Source: Phocaeicola dorei
GTDB taxonomy: Bacteria > Bacteroidota > Bacteroidia > Bacteroidales > Bacteroidaceae
NCBI RefSeq assembly: GCF_013009555.1
Contig: NZ_CP046176.1
Location: forward strand, 1,829,501-1,893,500
Direction of reading: 5' to 3'
Length of the DNA stretch: 64,000 nt
Translations under genes and position numbers: made by a program
Notes under the pieces: model-generated
Database searches by the model: none
What the model was told of the DNA's origin: nothing
What the model saw: only the letters and a program-made list of their open reading frames with translations
In this document: positions 55,973 through 64,000 of the stretch, piece by piece
How the letters are laid out: each line of letters opens with the position of its first letter
How positions within the stretch are numbered: the stretch's first letter is position 1

Positions 55973-57082
55973 TTATTTCCAAATATTAAAATAAAACGTA
56001 AACGCATAGAACGTTAACAACGCATAGCCCAACATTTTTTCATGATTGACCCAAAAACGTTCCTTCATGAACGGATAAATCAATACCACCGGCATGATGA
56101 ACCACGAAATCTGGGCGAAACGGTTGGAATAGGCGGCACGGATCACCAGCACCCAGAAAGCATTGGTGACAAGGAACGTATTATATATCCAATGGTAATA
56201 CTCGTCCTTGAAGTTGCGGCGGAAGATGAAATAGTACCCCACCGCTACCCCCATGGCACTATATAACAGAAAGTCCCAGCGGAAAGTCATACTCATCTGA
56301 ACGATCTCGCCCACCATGTTGTCACCTGTCAGATAGCCGGAAAAGCGGTCGTCTCCCCCCATCAGATTTGTTGCCGCCAAATATGCCTGGATACGTCCGC
56401 CTATGGCATACGATACGCCTACACATGCCATCCATCCTGCCAGATACCAATAGCTATTCTTGATGAACCAGGTCAGTGTGCCTGCTCCAACCATCAGATA
56501 GATGGATTTGTGGATTCCGGCTGCCAACACGCATAACCCGATCATTACGGGTGGACGGTTGACATACGTCATTGCCAAGATGAACAAGGAGGCTCCCATG
56601 CCATTCCGGATACCGTTTACTCCGTAACTCCAGAAAGTAAACATGCTGAGTATGACTAAGAAAGGAATATAGTAATACCCTTTGAAGATACGTTGCATAG
56701 CCAGCCACAATGAACCGATATAAACAGTGGCACATAGCAGGAAAAAAGTATGGATGTCGCTGTATCTGGCAAACCATTGCATAAGGTTGTAAAACAACCA
56801 TTCGCCTTCCCATTGCCAGGAAAAGGGATCGCGTGAGTTGGCTGCAGTATAAAATCCTTTGGCGTAGTTTACCGTGTCTCCGAAATAAACGCTGACAGGA
56901 CGTAGCCCCATATACAAGATCAGGATTAGTGTAAATAATACGCCCCACATGGCGTTGAGCGACACGGTCTCTTTTTTCAATACGCTTCCTGTGTGGCACT
57001 GCCATACGGCTGTCAGTACCATGCACAATACGGTGACATCGAAATAATGGGCATATTCACTTACGGGGATAAAGTCTATCAT
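55973..57082 (-). CDS. EpsG-family membrane protein, likely polysaccharide polymerase (Wzy role)
   Basis: 369 residues with about ten hydrophobic segments. Features of EpsG are the N-terminal LILILYMGLRPVSVYFGDTV (Arg/Asp-rich loop after helix 2), SYGVNGIRNGMGASLFILAM and the AAGIHKSIYLMVGAG helix (HKS). EpsG proteins take the place of Wzy in many Bacteroidetes and Firmicutes polysaccharide loci. It is the only polymerase candidate in the visible part of this locus. The gene ends 21 bases before the GT2 pseudogene ATG and starts 25 bases after the preceding GT2 gene. Confidence 0.88.
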   Translation of the reverse strand: MIDFIPVSEYAHYFDVTVLCMVLTAVWQCHTGSVLKKETVSLNAMWGVLFTLILILYMGLRPVSVYFGDTVNYAKGFYTAANSRDPFSWQWEGEWLFYNLMQWFARYSDIHTFFLLCATVYIGSLWLAMQRIFKGYYYIPFLVILSMFTFWSYGVNGIRNGMGASLFILAMTYVNRPPVMIGLCVLAAGIHKSIYLMVGAGTLTWFIKNSYWYLAGWMACVGVSYAIGGRIQAYLAATNLMGGDDRFSGYLTGDNMVGEIVQMSMTFRWDFLLYSAMGVAVGYYFIFRRNFKDEYYHWIYNTFLVTNAFWVLVIRAAYSNRFAQISWFIMPVVLIYPFMKERFWVNHEKMLGYALLTFYAFTFYFNIWK

Positions 57083-57106
57083 ATTTATGGATGTTTTTTC
57101 GTTATG

Positions 57107-58117
57107 TTATTTTTTTCGTGCTTTTGTCTCGCACAGTTTCATGAATCCGCTGTACAGGGGCGGAATGTAATAGAAACTGAGGAGTGAAAGTTTTATATGA
57201 AAGGGGATATGTCTGTTTTTCAGGAACTCGTTGGCTGTTTGCTTTTTTAGTCTTTTCGCTGTAAGGTGTGCCAGATGCCGGTAAGGCGTGTTTGACGCAT
57301 GATACCTCACGTTGATTATCATCTTGAAAAGCTTTTCCAAACAACATCCCCGGTAAACTGTATTTTCTTTTGGAATGTTTTGCAAGCAGAGATAGTAGGA
57401 ATCGGCACGGTCTATGTAACGGGGATTTACCTTTTGATGTGTGATACTCGTAGGTCGTTGTACCCAGTAGTACATGGGGATATCTATTATGACAGCTTGA
57501 CAAGATTTTTGATAGATCCGGCAGTTGAACTCAGTATCTTCTGTACCGGTCTCTTGGAAAAACTCATTATCCAACAACTCCCGTTTATAAAGTTTGTTCC
57601 ATACTACTTGCGCTTGAACTTCTTTTATTCCTTGCTGTGGGGTGGAATGGTTGAATAAACTTTTTATCATTATTTCTTGTGTAAGAATGCTTTTTGTGTA
57701 AGCGGAAGGAATTGAATAAGATTTGTCATTGTCATATACCTGTTTTCCTAAAATCATGGAAAAGCTATAATTACCTTCCTGTAATGCTTCCAACAGCACT
57801 TCATACATTTGCGGATGGATATAATCATCACCGTCAATGAAAGAGATGTATTTTCCTTTGGCAGCTTTCATCCCGCTATTTCTAGCCGGAGACAATCCTG
57901 CGTTTTTCTGATGAATCACTTCAATGCGGGTGTCTTTCCGGGTATATTCATCGCAAATTTCTCCGGAATGGTCGGTGGAACCGTCATTCACTAATATGAT
58001 TTGCAAGGTTGTATAAGTTGATGCCAATATGCTTTCGATGCATGGGCGGAGATAGGCTTCTACATTAAAAATAGGAACGATGACGCTTATTAAATCCGTT
58101 TCTATATCTTTTTTCAT
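57107..58117 (-). CDS. GT2-family glycosyltransferase
   Basis: 336 residues. GT-A fold motifs are intact: SVIVPIFNVEAYLRPCIESI, ILVNDGSTDHSGEICDEY, GLSPARNSGMKAAKGKYISF and the DXD-type FIDGDDYIHPQM. The C-terminal region (ELLDNEFFQETGTEDTEFNC; MYYWVQRPTSITHQ) carries the acceptor-side ED motif. An inverting transferase that adds one sugar at the cytoplasmic face. It overlaps the next upstream gene by 4 bases, so translation is coupled. It is a useful intact reference for the pseudogene at 55114-55952. Confidence 0.92.
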   Translation of the reverse strand: MKKDIETDLISVIVPIFNVEAYLRPCIESILASTYTTLQIILVNDGSTDHSGEICDEYTRKDTRIEVIHQKNAGLSPARNSGMKAAKGKYISFIDGDDYIHPQMYEVLLEALQEGNYSFSMILGKQVYDNDKSYSIPSAYTKSILTQEIMIKSLFNHSTPQQGIKEVQAQVVWNKLYKRELLDNEFFQETGTEDTEFNCRIYQKSCQAVIIDIPMYYWVQRPTSITHQKVNPRYIDRADSYYLCLQNIPKENTVYRGCCLEKLFKMIINVRYHASNTPYRHLAHLTAKRLKKQTANEFLKNRHIPFHIKLSLLSFYYIPPLYSGFMKLCETKARKK

Positions 58118-59265
58118 TTTCTTTTTTCATTGATAAGCTGATTAAATAATTCCATCCACATAGGGATGATATTTTTTATATCATACTGTTCTGCTTTCAA
58201 ACGGGCGGCTTTTCCCATTTCCTTACGAAGTTCTTTATCCTCTATCAACCGGCAGATTCTGTCAGCCAATACCTTCTCGTTATTAACGGGTACGAGAAAT
58301 CCATCATGCCCGTCGGCTATGATGTCCTGCGGTCCGCAGGGGCAAGCGTATGAGACGACAGGAACTCCACAAGACATGGCTTCGATGATAACCAATGGGA
58401 GACCTTCAAAAAGCGAAGTTAATGTGAAAATTGACGCTTCATATAATGGGGAAAATATATCATAAGTATATCCTTTTAAGAAAATATTGTTTGTCAATTG
58501 ATTGTTTCTTATTTGTTCTTCCAATTCAGTTCTTAATTCTCCTTCACCCCATATTTCTAAAGTCCAGTCAGCATGCCTTTCTATTACATACTTCCATGCG
58601 GAAATTAACGAGCTGAAATTTTTAGGAAATGCCAATCTTCCTACAGCAATTACTTTTTTATTTATTAATGAAGCTTTTTTCGAACCAAATGAAATAATAG
58701 GATTAGGAATGACACACACATCCACTTCTGTATTTTTTCCCCAATGGACAACTTTATCTTCTTTTGTAAGTACCACCGTCCGGTCATATTTTTTAAGGTG
58801 TATGCGATAATCAATGAAGTCTCCCAAAATGGCAAGGAGTTTGTCGAATACACTTTGGGCATGTAATGACCTGTAATTTTTATTGCTATGTATCTCTCTG
58901 ATAAAAACCGGATGGGAGCTGACCGACAGGTAAGGTAAAAAGTTTTTCTCACTTGTTCCGGTAGATATGACAATATCCGGCTGTATTTGGTTCAGTATCT
59001 CTTTCAACCGTTTTTTATGTTGTTTCCTTTTATAGATAATACCTTTCAATATATAAAAACGGGATTTCCAGTCATCTTCAAAATAATTTATGTCACAATT
59101 TACCAAATGTACCTTAGTGGAAAGGGGGAATACTGGTTTGTCTTTATTGTCGGTCACAATAATCCAAACCTCATTCTTTAGAGCTAATTTATTTGCTTTG
59201 GCTATTGTGACTCTTTGAATCCCTCCTGCATAGCAAATACTATCTGTACAATATGCTATTTTCAT
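58114..59265 (-). CDS. GT4-family glycosyltransferase
   Basis: 383 residues from the ATG at 59265 (MKIAYCTDSICYAGGIQRVT); a start 12 codons upstream would overlap the neighbour far more. GT-B fold: N-domain glycine-rich start, then VIAVGRLAFPKNFSSLISAW and the EX7E motif in LFEGLPLVIIEAMSCGVPVV, with LEIWGEGELRTEL before it. Retaining transfer of a hexose is usual. The base composition is more AT-rich than in the flanking GT genes. Overlaps both neighbours by 4 bases. Confidence 0.92.
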   Translation of the reverse strand: MKIAYCTDSICYAGGIQRVTIAKANKLALKNEVWIIVTDNKDKPVFPLSTKVHLVNCDINYFEDDWKSRFYILKGIIYKRKQHKKRLKEILNQIQPDIVISTGTSEKNFLPYLSVSSHPVFIREIHSNKNYRSLHAQSVFDKLLAILGDFIDYRIHLKKYDRTVVLTKEDKVVHWGKNTEVDVCVIPNPIISFGSKKASLINKKVIAVGRLAFPKNFSSLISAWKYVIERHADWTLEIWGEGELRTELEEQIRNNQLTNNIFLKGYTYDIFSPLYEASIFTLTSLFEGLPLVIIEAMSCGVPVVSYACPCGPQDIIADGHDGFLVPVNNEKVLADRICRLIEDKELRKEMGKAARLKAEQYDIKNIIPMWMELFNQLINEKRK

Positions 59266-60296
59266 CGTTCTATAATAAATTTTATAAGTTTCAATAGGCA
59301 CAAAACTCCTGTGGTAGACCGGAATCGTGCCATTTCAAAAAATAGCCTCCAGTGTATCGGAAAATAGTTCATCGGTAACTGCCGGATACTTGTCCTATAT
59401 TCATGTGAACTCAAAATTGCGGACAATGCACCGTGTTGTTTCATGAAGCTGACCGGTGAAAAGGTGATGTTCAATCCTTGTCCTATCAGGCTTAATGCCC
59501 GGCGATATGTTAAAGCCTTTTCAAGGTCTTCCCGGTGTAAGGGAGTTATCCATTCTTCTATTAACCGGAATAACAGGTTCCACTGTTCAGTCAGATGGGG
59601 TTTATACAGTTTGGTTAGCGAGGTGATGTTGTTTTTTCGATAATGGTAGAACAAGTCAGGCAGATAGATGGCTTTTTTTACCCAAGTGAAATAATACACA
59701 TTGAAGAGTAAGTCCTCTGTACCGATTTGTCTGACAGGAACAAACCGAAGGCCATGTTCTTTGATGAGTGATGTCTTATATAGTTTTCCCCAAGCTGTAG
59801 ACAAACTGTCTATCTTTCCGGGCAAACGCAATTCTTGATCGTTAGGAGCTATAAGTCGCGCATAGAGCCAGTGGATTGAAGATCCTTGATAAACCATCTT
59901 TTTGTCGCTGAACAGATATTGAGGAAAGGACTGGTTGGCAAATTCACGAATGTAAGAGAAAAGACAGACATCCGTTTGTTTGTCGGTGTGTGAAAGAAGT
60001 GTTTTGCAGCAGTCTGTTCCTATCCAGTCATCGCTGTCCACAAACATCACCCATTCTCCACGGGCACTCTCCAGACCTTTGTTACGAGCGCCTGATAGTC
60101 CTAGGTTCTCCTGATGGATAACAAGGATCCGGCTGTCCCTTTCCGCGTATGCTTTCAGAATATCCGGTGAATTATCCGTCGATCCGTCATTTACACAAAT
60201 AATCTCAATGTCCCGATAAGTCTGGTTCACTAACGAATCCAGACATTGGGGCAGGTAAGGGGCTGTATTATAAACCGGTACAATGATACTGATCAT
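59262..60296 (-). CDS. GT2-family glycosyltransferase
   Basis: 344 residues. MISIIVPVYNTAPYLPQCLD, IICVNDGSTDNSPDILKAYA, NLGLSGARNKGLESARGEW and the DXD-type FVDSDDWIGTD show an intact GT-A domain; GTEDLLFNVYYFTWVKKAIY is the acceptor-side motif. Paralogue of 57107-58117. Part of the 4-base-overlap gene chain. Confidence 0.92.
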   Translation of the reverse strand: MISIIVPVYNTAPYLPQCLDSLVNQTYRDIEIICVNDGSTDNSPDILKAYAERDSRILVIHQENLGLSGARNKGLESARGEWVMFVDSDDWIGTDCCKTLLSHTDKQTDVCLFSYIREFANQSFPQYLFSDKKMVYQGSSIHWLYARLIAPNDQELRLPGKIDSLSTAWGKLYKTSLIKEHGLRFVPVRQIGTEDLLFNVYYFTWVKKAIYLPDLFYHYRKNNITSLTKLYKPHLTEQWNLLFRLIEEWITPLHREDLEKALTYRRALSLIGQGLNITFSPVSFMKQHGALSAILSSHEYRTSIRQLPMNYFPIHWRLFFEMARFRSTTGVLCLLKLIKFIIER

Positions 60297-61204
60297 GATA
60301 ATTTTCGTGCTTTATACCGTATATATCCATACCAGGTTATTCCCGGAAGCAAAGCGGATAGGGTCAGCCATTTGCGTGGTGACTCCGATAGAAAATGGGG
60401 ATTTCGTGCCAACAAACTGTCTGCCACATAGTGCATCGCTTCGATGAAACGTCGTTGTGAGGTAGGAGCCAGTTGCATGGAACTTTTGCGGATAAAAGCA
60501 AAGCCTCGCGGGTTACGTATGTATTGGCGGTACATGTTCAAGCTTGAACCGTCGGGGCGGTATTCTACGTTTACCAACACTTCGTTCAAGGCCAGTAAAG
60601 GGTAATCCTGATCTATCAATTGGTATTTATAACCGAGTGATACATATTTCTCTCCTTCAAAAATGGGATATTCGGGATATTGTTTGATGACATCCGTGCG
60701 ATACACCAGTTTTTTGTCTCCCCGCCCGCCTTGTGCATAGAATCCGCCTAAAGTAGTCCGCCTGCATTCATAAGGAAAAGGCGTACCGATTAAATTTCCT
60801 TGGAAATCAGCATCCAGTCCGATGATTCCTGCTACTTCTTTTGAACCGTGTGCGTTCCAGAATGTGATAATCTTCTCCACTGCATCATCGGGCATATAAT
60901 CATCCGAGTCGACGCAAGTGTTCAACTCTGTGTCGATCAACCGATAAGCCGTATTGTGTGCAGCATGCATTCCTTGGTTCTCCTGATAATGGTAGCGGAT
61001 GTCTATTTTCCTCTCTGCTATCCATTTTTCCACCCATTCAAGGGTATCGTCGGTCGAACCGTCATCCACAATCAGCCAGATGAAATCTTTGCAGGTCTGC
61101 CGTGACAGGGCTTCGTAACCTAAATGCAGAGTATAGGCACGGTTATATGTCGGCGTGAAGATGGTCAGCGTCTTCTTATCTGTTTCTATCTTGTTTTGTT
61201 CCAT
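60293..61204 (-). CDS. GT2-family glycosyltransferase
   Basis: 303 residues from the ATG at 61204 (MEQNKIETDKKTLTIFTPTY); the frame is open to 61432 but that part lies inside the upstream gene. GT-A motifs: FTPTYNRAYTLHLGYEALSR, LIVDDGSTDDTLEWVEKW, NQGMHAAHNTAYRLIDTELN and the DXD-type CVDSDDYMPDDAVEKI. It differs from the other two GT2 enzymes of the locus (EGEKYVSLGYKYQLIDQDYP), resembling the beta-glycosyltransferases that keep an SLGYKY-type acceptor motif. Overlaps the upstream gene by 19 bases. Confidence 0.9.
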   Translation of the reverse strand: MEQNKIETDKKTLTIFTPTYNRAYTLHLGYEALSRQTCKDFIWLIVDDGSTDDTLEWVEKWIAERKIDIRYHYQENQGMHAAHNTAYRLIDTELNTCVDSDDYMPDDAVEKIITFWNAHGSKEVAGIIGLDADFQGNLIGTPFPYECRRTTLGGFYAQGGRGDKKLVYRTDVIKQYPEYPIFEGEKYVSLGYKYQLIDQDYPLLALNEVLVNVEYRPDGSSLNMYRQYIRNPRGFAFIRKSSMQLAPTSQRRFIEAMHYVADSLLARNPHFLSESPRKWLTLSALLPGITWYGYIRYKARKLS

Positions 61205-62313
61205 TGTCCTAAATAATAATTCTGAAGCCATTCGGCGTTTTTCACAATGTCGTAACCGGCATCGGCTATTTGTTGGTAATAACCAGTGCGTCGGCTTGCC
61301 ATACAGCGCACTCTCTCTATTTCGCATGCCCATTGTCGAGGAGCTGTTTCCAATGAGAGGAAGGAGACTTGGTCGGTCAAAGCCGCTTCGCGGGGAATGC
61401 GATCGGACACAACGCAGGGCAGGCCGGCACATTGCGCCTCAACCATAGAAACGGAAAGGCCTTCCATAAAAGAGGGGAACAAAAACAGATCCATCGCTTG
61501 CAACAGGCGGTTTACATCCGGACGTCCCCCCAACAAATGTACTTGGTCTGTCAAACGGAACTGTTGTACCTTTTTTTGAATGGCTTTTTGCAATTCCCCC
61601 GTACCAACCAGCAGCAGGTGTGCTGTGGGATTAAACTCCTGCACATATTTATGAAACACCTCCAAGAGGAACTCATGGTTCTTCTGTCGGTTGAAACGTC
61701 CGACGTGTCCCACGACCGTAACATCTTTGGACAAGTGAAGTTCTTGACGAACCTCCAGCCGCACCGCTTCATCAAACCTGTATAGGAACGTGTCGATGGC
61801 ATTGCGTTGCAAAATCGCTTTTTTCCCCAACTCGTTTCCAAACAACCATCGGGCGGCTTCTTTCCCACAGGTAAACCCTTGGGTCAGGTAAGGGCGCATG
61901 GTATGCTTGAAATAGGTGCGGAAAAGCCATTTAGTATCGAATAAAGCGTGTGCGTTGTGTGCGTGCGCAATAATTACGGGTACTCTTCGCCCTGCTGCTT
62001 CCCGGTAAACGAAATATCCCGATTCCGAACAATGCCCATGGATAATCCGATACTCCGGATGTTGGTCGAAAAAGTCGGAAATTTGTTTTCTGTATGTATT
62101 GAAGGTGAACGGATGGAGGGGGATCATACGGTAGATCTTGCCACCCATTGCCTCTATTTCATCATCGTATGCGCCCCGTTCCTGCCGGTGTACCATGAAA
62201 TCAAACTGAACCCGGTTGCGGTCTATGTGACGGTAGTAGTTCATGACCATCGTTTCGGCACCTCCCCGGTTCATGATGGTGAAAAGCATCAATATTCTGA
62301 TAGGTTCTTCCAT
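61186..62313 (-). CDS. GT4-family glycosyltransferase
   Basis: 375 residues from the ATG at 62313 (MEEPIRILMLFTIMNRGGAE); the frame is open to 62397 but this start leaves an 8-base gap to the upstream stop and begins the GT-B fold. RGGAETMVMNYYRHI, HGHCSESGYFVYREAAG and AHAHNAHALFDTKW in the N-domain, GHVGRFNRQKNHEFLLEVF and the EX7E motif FMEGLSVSMVEAQCAGLPCV in the C-domain. This set is typical of GT4 enzymes of Bacteroides and Firmicutes capsule loci (EpsF-like). Confidence 0.92.
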   Translation of the reverse strand: MEEPIRILMLFTIMNRGGAETMVMNYYRHIDRNRVQFDFMVHRQERGAYDDEIEAMGGKIYRMIPLHPFTFNTYRKQISDFFDQHPEYRIIHGHCSESGYFVYREAAGRRVPVIIAHAHNAHALFDTKWLFRTYFKHTMRPYLTQGFTCGKEAARWLFGNELGKKAILQRNAIDTFLYRFDEAVRLEVRQELHLSKDVTVVGHVGRFNRQKNHEFLLEVFHKYVQEFNPTAHLLLVGTGELQKAIQKKVQQFRLTDQVHLLGGRPDVNRLLQAMDLFLFPSFMEGLSVSMVEAQCAGLPCVVSDRIPREAALTDQVSFLSLETAPRQWACEIERVRCMASRRTGYYQQIADAGYDIVKNAEWLQNYYLGQWNKTR

Positions 62314-62321
62314 TGTGACAT

Positions 62322-63014
62322 TTATTTCATTCGATTTCCTGTCAGCCGATGCATCCATTGGCTGAGCTTGTTTATCCATCGGCTTCGTTTGATCCATGTC
62401 TGGCTATACCAATGGATGGAATATGTATTTTCGGTGCGGTGTAACTGCCCGTCGATGTAATCATACGGACAGAAATAATCCGTAGGATAGAGAGTGATGT
62501 CTCCGAGCTGCTGAAAACTGCCGTCCTTTCTGAATCCGTAAACCTTTTCCAGTTTGCGGGTCAGCTCTTCTACGTTGGTGGTCTGGTCCGGTTTCCCATC
62601 CGGGGTGATGAAACAGCGATGATCGTATGACTTTAATAATTCAATGAAGAAAGAGTGGGAGGGTTCTGCTCCTATCAGGTTCGTTCCTACCCATTGAGTT
62701 CCTTCGAATCCTAAAAAGGCCTTATTCGTCAGTAACCTATCCAAGGGACGTACCAATTCTACATCCGTGTCCATATAGACACCTCCTTCGTGTACCAATG
62801 CCCACAAACGTGCCACATCGCTCACAAAAGCCCATTTCTTGGTAGCGTATGCCTCTTCGCAATAGCGGTTCAGACGGATGTCGAAGTTATTTTCGTTCCA
62901 CTCCTTTATTTCGTAACCGGGACAATGTTTCTGCCAGTTCGCTATCATGCGGAGTACTTCAGCAGGCTTTTCCTTATCTCCAAACCAACAATAGTGTATT
63001 GTTCTCGGGATCAT
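62322..63014 (-). CDS. GT32-family glycosyltransferase
   Basis: 230 residues. MIPRTIHYCWFGDKEKPAEV, WAFVSDVARLWALVHEGGVY and the DXD motif in YMDTDVELVRPLD are diagnostic of the Gly_transf_sug/OCH1-TcdA-like GT32 fold. In bacterial capsule loci these enzymes add mannose, galactose or similar residues from nucleotide sugars in a retaining manner. It lies 13 bases after the preceding GT4 gene and 8 bases before the next. Confidence 0.92.
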   Translation of the reverse strand: MIPRTIHYCWFGDKEKPAEVLRMIANWQKHCPGYEIKEWNENNFDIRLNRYCEEAYATKKWAFVSDVARLWALVHEGGVYMDTDVELVRPLDRLLTNKAFLGFEGTQWVGTNLIGAEPSHSFFIELLKSYDHRCFITPDGKPDQTTNVEELTRKLEKVYGFRKDGSFQQLGDITLYPTDYFCPYDYIDGQLHRTENTYSIHWYSQTWIKRSRWINKLSQWMHRLTGNRMK

Positions 63015-63027
63015 GTGTTTCCTCTTT

Positions 63028-64000
63028 TTATCCTTCTATTGCTGAATAAATTTTACCGACTTCTTTTTCGTTCCCATAATGGCGGATTCGTAGTTGTGCC
63101 TTGATGGCTTCTTGTTGTCGTTTGTCGGCAATGAACTGTGCCAATCCTTCAGCCGCTCCTTCCACATTGTTTGGGATGATAATGCCGTCCACCCCTTCTT
63201 CCAGTTGGCTTGAGGAGGTAGGAAAACGGGTAATGACCACCGGTTTTCCCAATATCTGCGCTTCACGCACCGTTACTGCTTTGCCTTCGTAACGCGAAGG
63301 CTGTACATAAATGTCACATGCCTTGATGTAAGGGTAGGGATTCATTTGCTTGCCAGCCAAAACGAAATGTTTTTCCATCCCCGTTTCCGCAATCGCTTTC
63401 CGTATCAACGGTTTATCTCCGCCATACCCTACGACATACCAACAAACGTCAATGCCCTGTTGCACCAATTGACGGCAGATGTACACTGCCCGGTCGATGG
63501 CTTTAGGATAAGAGAACCGTCCTACGGTACAGAGCAGAACAGGATGTTTTGTTTGTCCTTCTCGTCCTTCGAATGCTTGTAGGAAAGAAGTGTCGAAGGG
63601 CAGTTCCGCCTGTTCACGTATAAAAGTTTCGGACAGGATATTTTCCATCAGTATCAACTTGCATTCTAATGAAGGGAATTTTGAAAGAAAACCTTTGGAA
63701 ACCGATTCAGAAATGGAGATGATGCGGCCGAAAGCTCCCCATACCGGCAATTCCCGGCGGGTATTGATGTCAATAAAGGAATAGTCGGTATGAATCCATG
63801 CCCATTTTTGCTGTGCCTTTACTTTGTCGCGCACAATGTTGTGCGGTGTAAGGAAACTGATGGCCAGGTCATACGTCCGGCCTTCGTTGATGGAGGGCAG
63901 GAATGGAGTAGTACAGTCTGCTACATATTGAAATATGGCCTGACTTTCTTTTGCCTTCCTCCGTTTCCTGTAACACCAGTCCAAAAGGTGTGCTGCGATG
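63028..64000 (-). CDS. GT4-family glycosyltransferase, 5' end beyond the window
   Basis: At least 324 residues are visible; the reading frame runs off the right edge without a start codon (HLLDWCYRKRRK at the edge), so the N-terminus is missing. GT-B C-domain: LCTVGRFSYPKAIDRAVYIC, WYVVGYGGDKPLIRKAI, DIYVQPSRYEGKAVTVREAQ with the EX7E motif, and ILGKPVVITRFPTSSSQLEE. The polysaccharide locus therefore continues beyond the window, and its promoter is not seen. Confidence 0.92.
   Translation of the reverse strand, partial: IAAHLLDWCYRKRRKAKESQAIFQYVADCTTPFLPSINEGRTYDLAISFLTPHNIVRDKVKAQQKWAWIHTDYSFIDINTRRELPVWGAFGRIISISESVSKGFLSKFPSLECKLILMENILSETFIREQAELPFDTSFLQAFEGREGQTKHPVLLCTVGRFSYPKAIDRAVYICRQLVQQGIDVCWYVVGYGGDKPLIRKAIAETGMEKHFVLAGKQMNPYPYIKACDIYVQPSRYEGKAVTVREAQILGKPVVITRFPTSSSQLEEGVDGIIIPNNVEGAAEGLAQFIADKRQQEAIKAQLRIRHYGNEKEVGKIYSAIEG

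Noticed and set aside
55114..56007. Uninterrupted 297-codon frame read as an intact gene
   Set aside because: Its first third is out of register with the GT2 family, and the true N-terminus lies in another frame.

Overview
The window looks like a chromosomal segment of a gut Bacteroidales, most likely Bacteroides/Phocaeicola. The support is the paired SusC/SusD genes, Mfa/FimA-type fimbrial genes, an ISAon1/ISL3-like insertion sequence, Bacteroides-type promoters (TTTG, then TAnnTTTG about 23 bases later), the near absence of Shine-Dalgarno sequences, and a bile-salt-hydrolase-like enzyme. The species cannot be fixed from the sequence alone.

Left part (1-13.9 kb, almost all minus strand). 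Two surface-structure operons follow the same plan: tyrosine recombinase gene, then a short DNA segment bounded by perfect inverted repeats and carrying one promoter, then the operon. Switch B (12662-12934) sits between recombinase B and a six-gene fimbrial/OmpA operon (12634 down to 6406). Switch A (5023-5344) sits between recombinase A and a three-gene polysaccharide initiation/export operon (4934 down to 280: sugar transferase, Wza, Wzc). Both switches use the same 7-bp arms (GTTACTT/AAGTAAC) around different 3-bp centres. In this assembly both promoters point away from their operons and toward the 3' end of the recombinase gene, so both operons are read here as phase-OFF. This double switch is the most interesting system in the window.

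Middle part (14.1-25.5 kb, plus strand). It holds a lipoprotein of glycoside-hydrolase type, a decayed HigB-like toxin fused by deletion to a HigA-like HTH gene, a giant two-module glycosidase (beta-propeller plus GH2 plus malectin), a two-gene ATPase/ELK-nuclease-like cassette that could be an antiphage system, and an AspT/YidE-type transporter.

Polysaccharide utilisation locus (25.7-49.7 kb, plus strand). Two SusC/SusD pairs are followed by two GH2 enzymes, a GH106 alpha-L-rhamnosidase-like enzyme, a sialate-O-acetylesterase-like SGNH enzyme and a DUF5703-type barrel protein. The content points to a rhamnose- and galactose/uronate-containing, acetylated plant glycan such as pectin side chains or arabinogalactan (inference). 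A choloylglycine hydrolase follows as a separate unit. Hairpin terminators subdivide the locus and probably set graded expression. No HTCS or ECF regulator lies in the window.

Right part (49.9-64 kb). A tRNA-Lys (UUU) has a clear promoter and terminator. Next comes an intact 1,429-bp ISL3-type element with an 8-bp target duplication, then a repeat-rich 480-bp gap with a 44-bp perfect palindrome. A second, minus-strand polysaccharide biosynthesis locus then runs off the right edge: initiating sugar transferase, PglD-like acetyltransferase, eight glycosyltransferase genes (one a pseudogene and one cut by the window edge), an EpsG-like polymerase and a DUF218 protein. Most genes there overlap by 4 bases or nearly abut.
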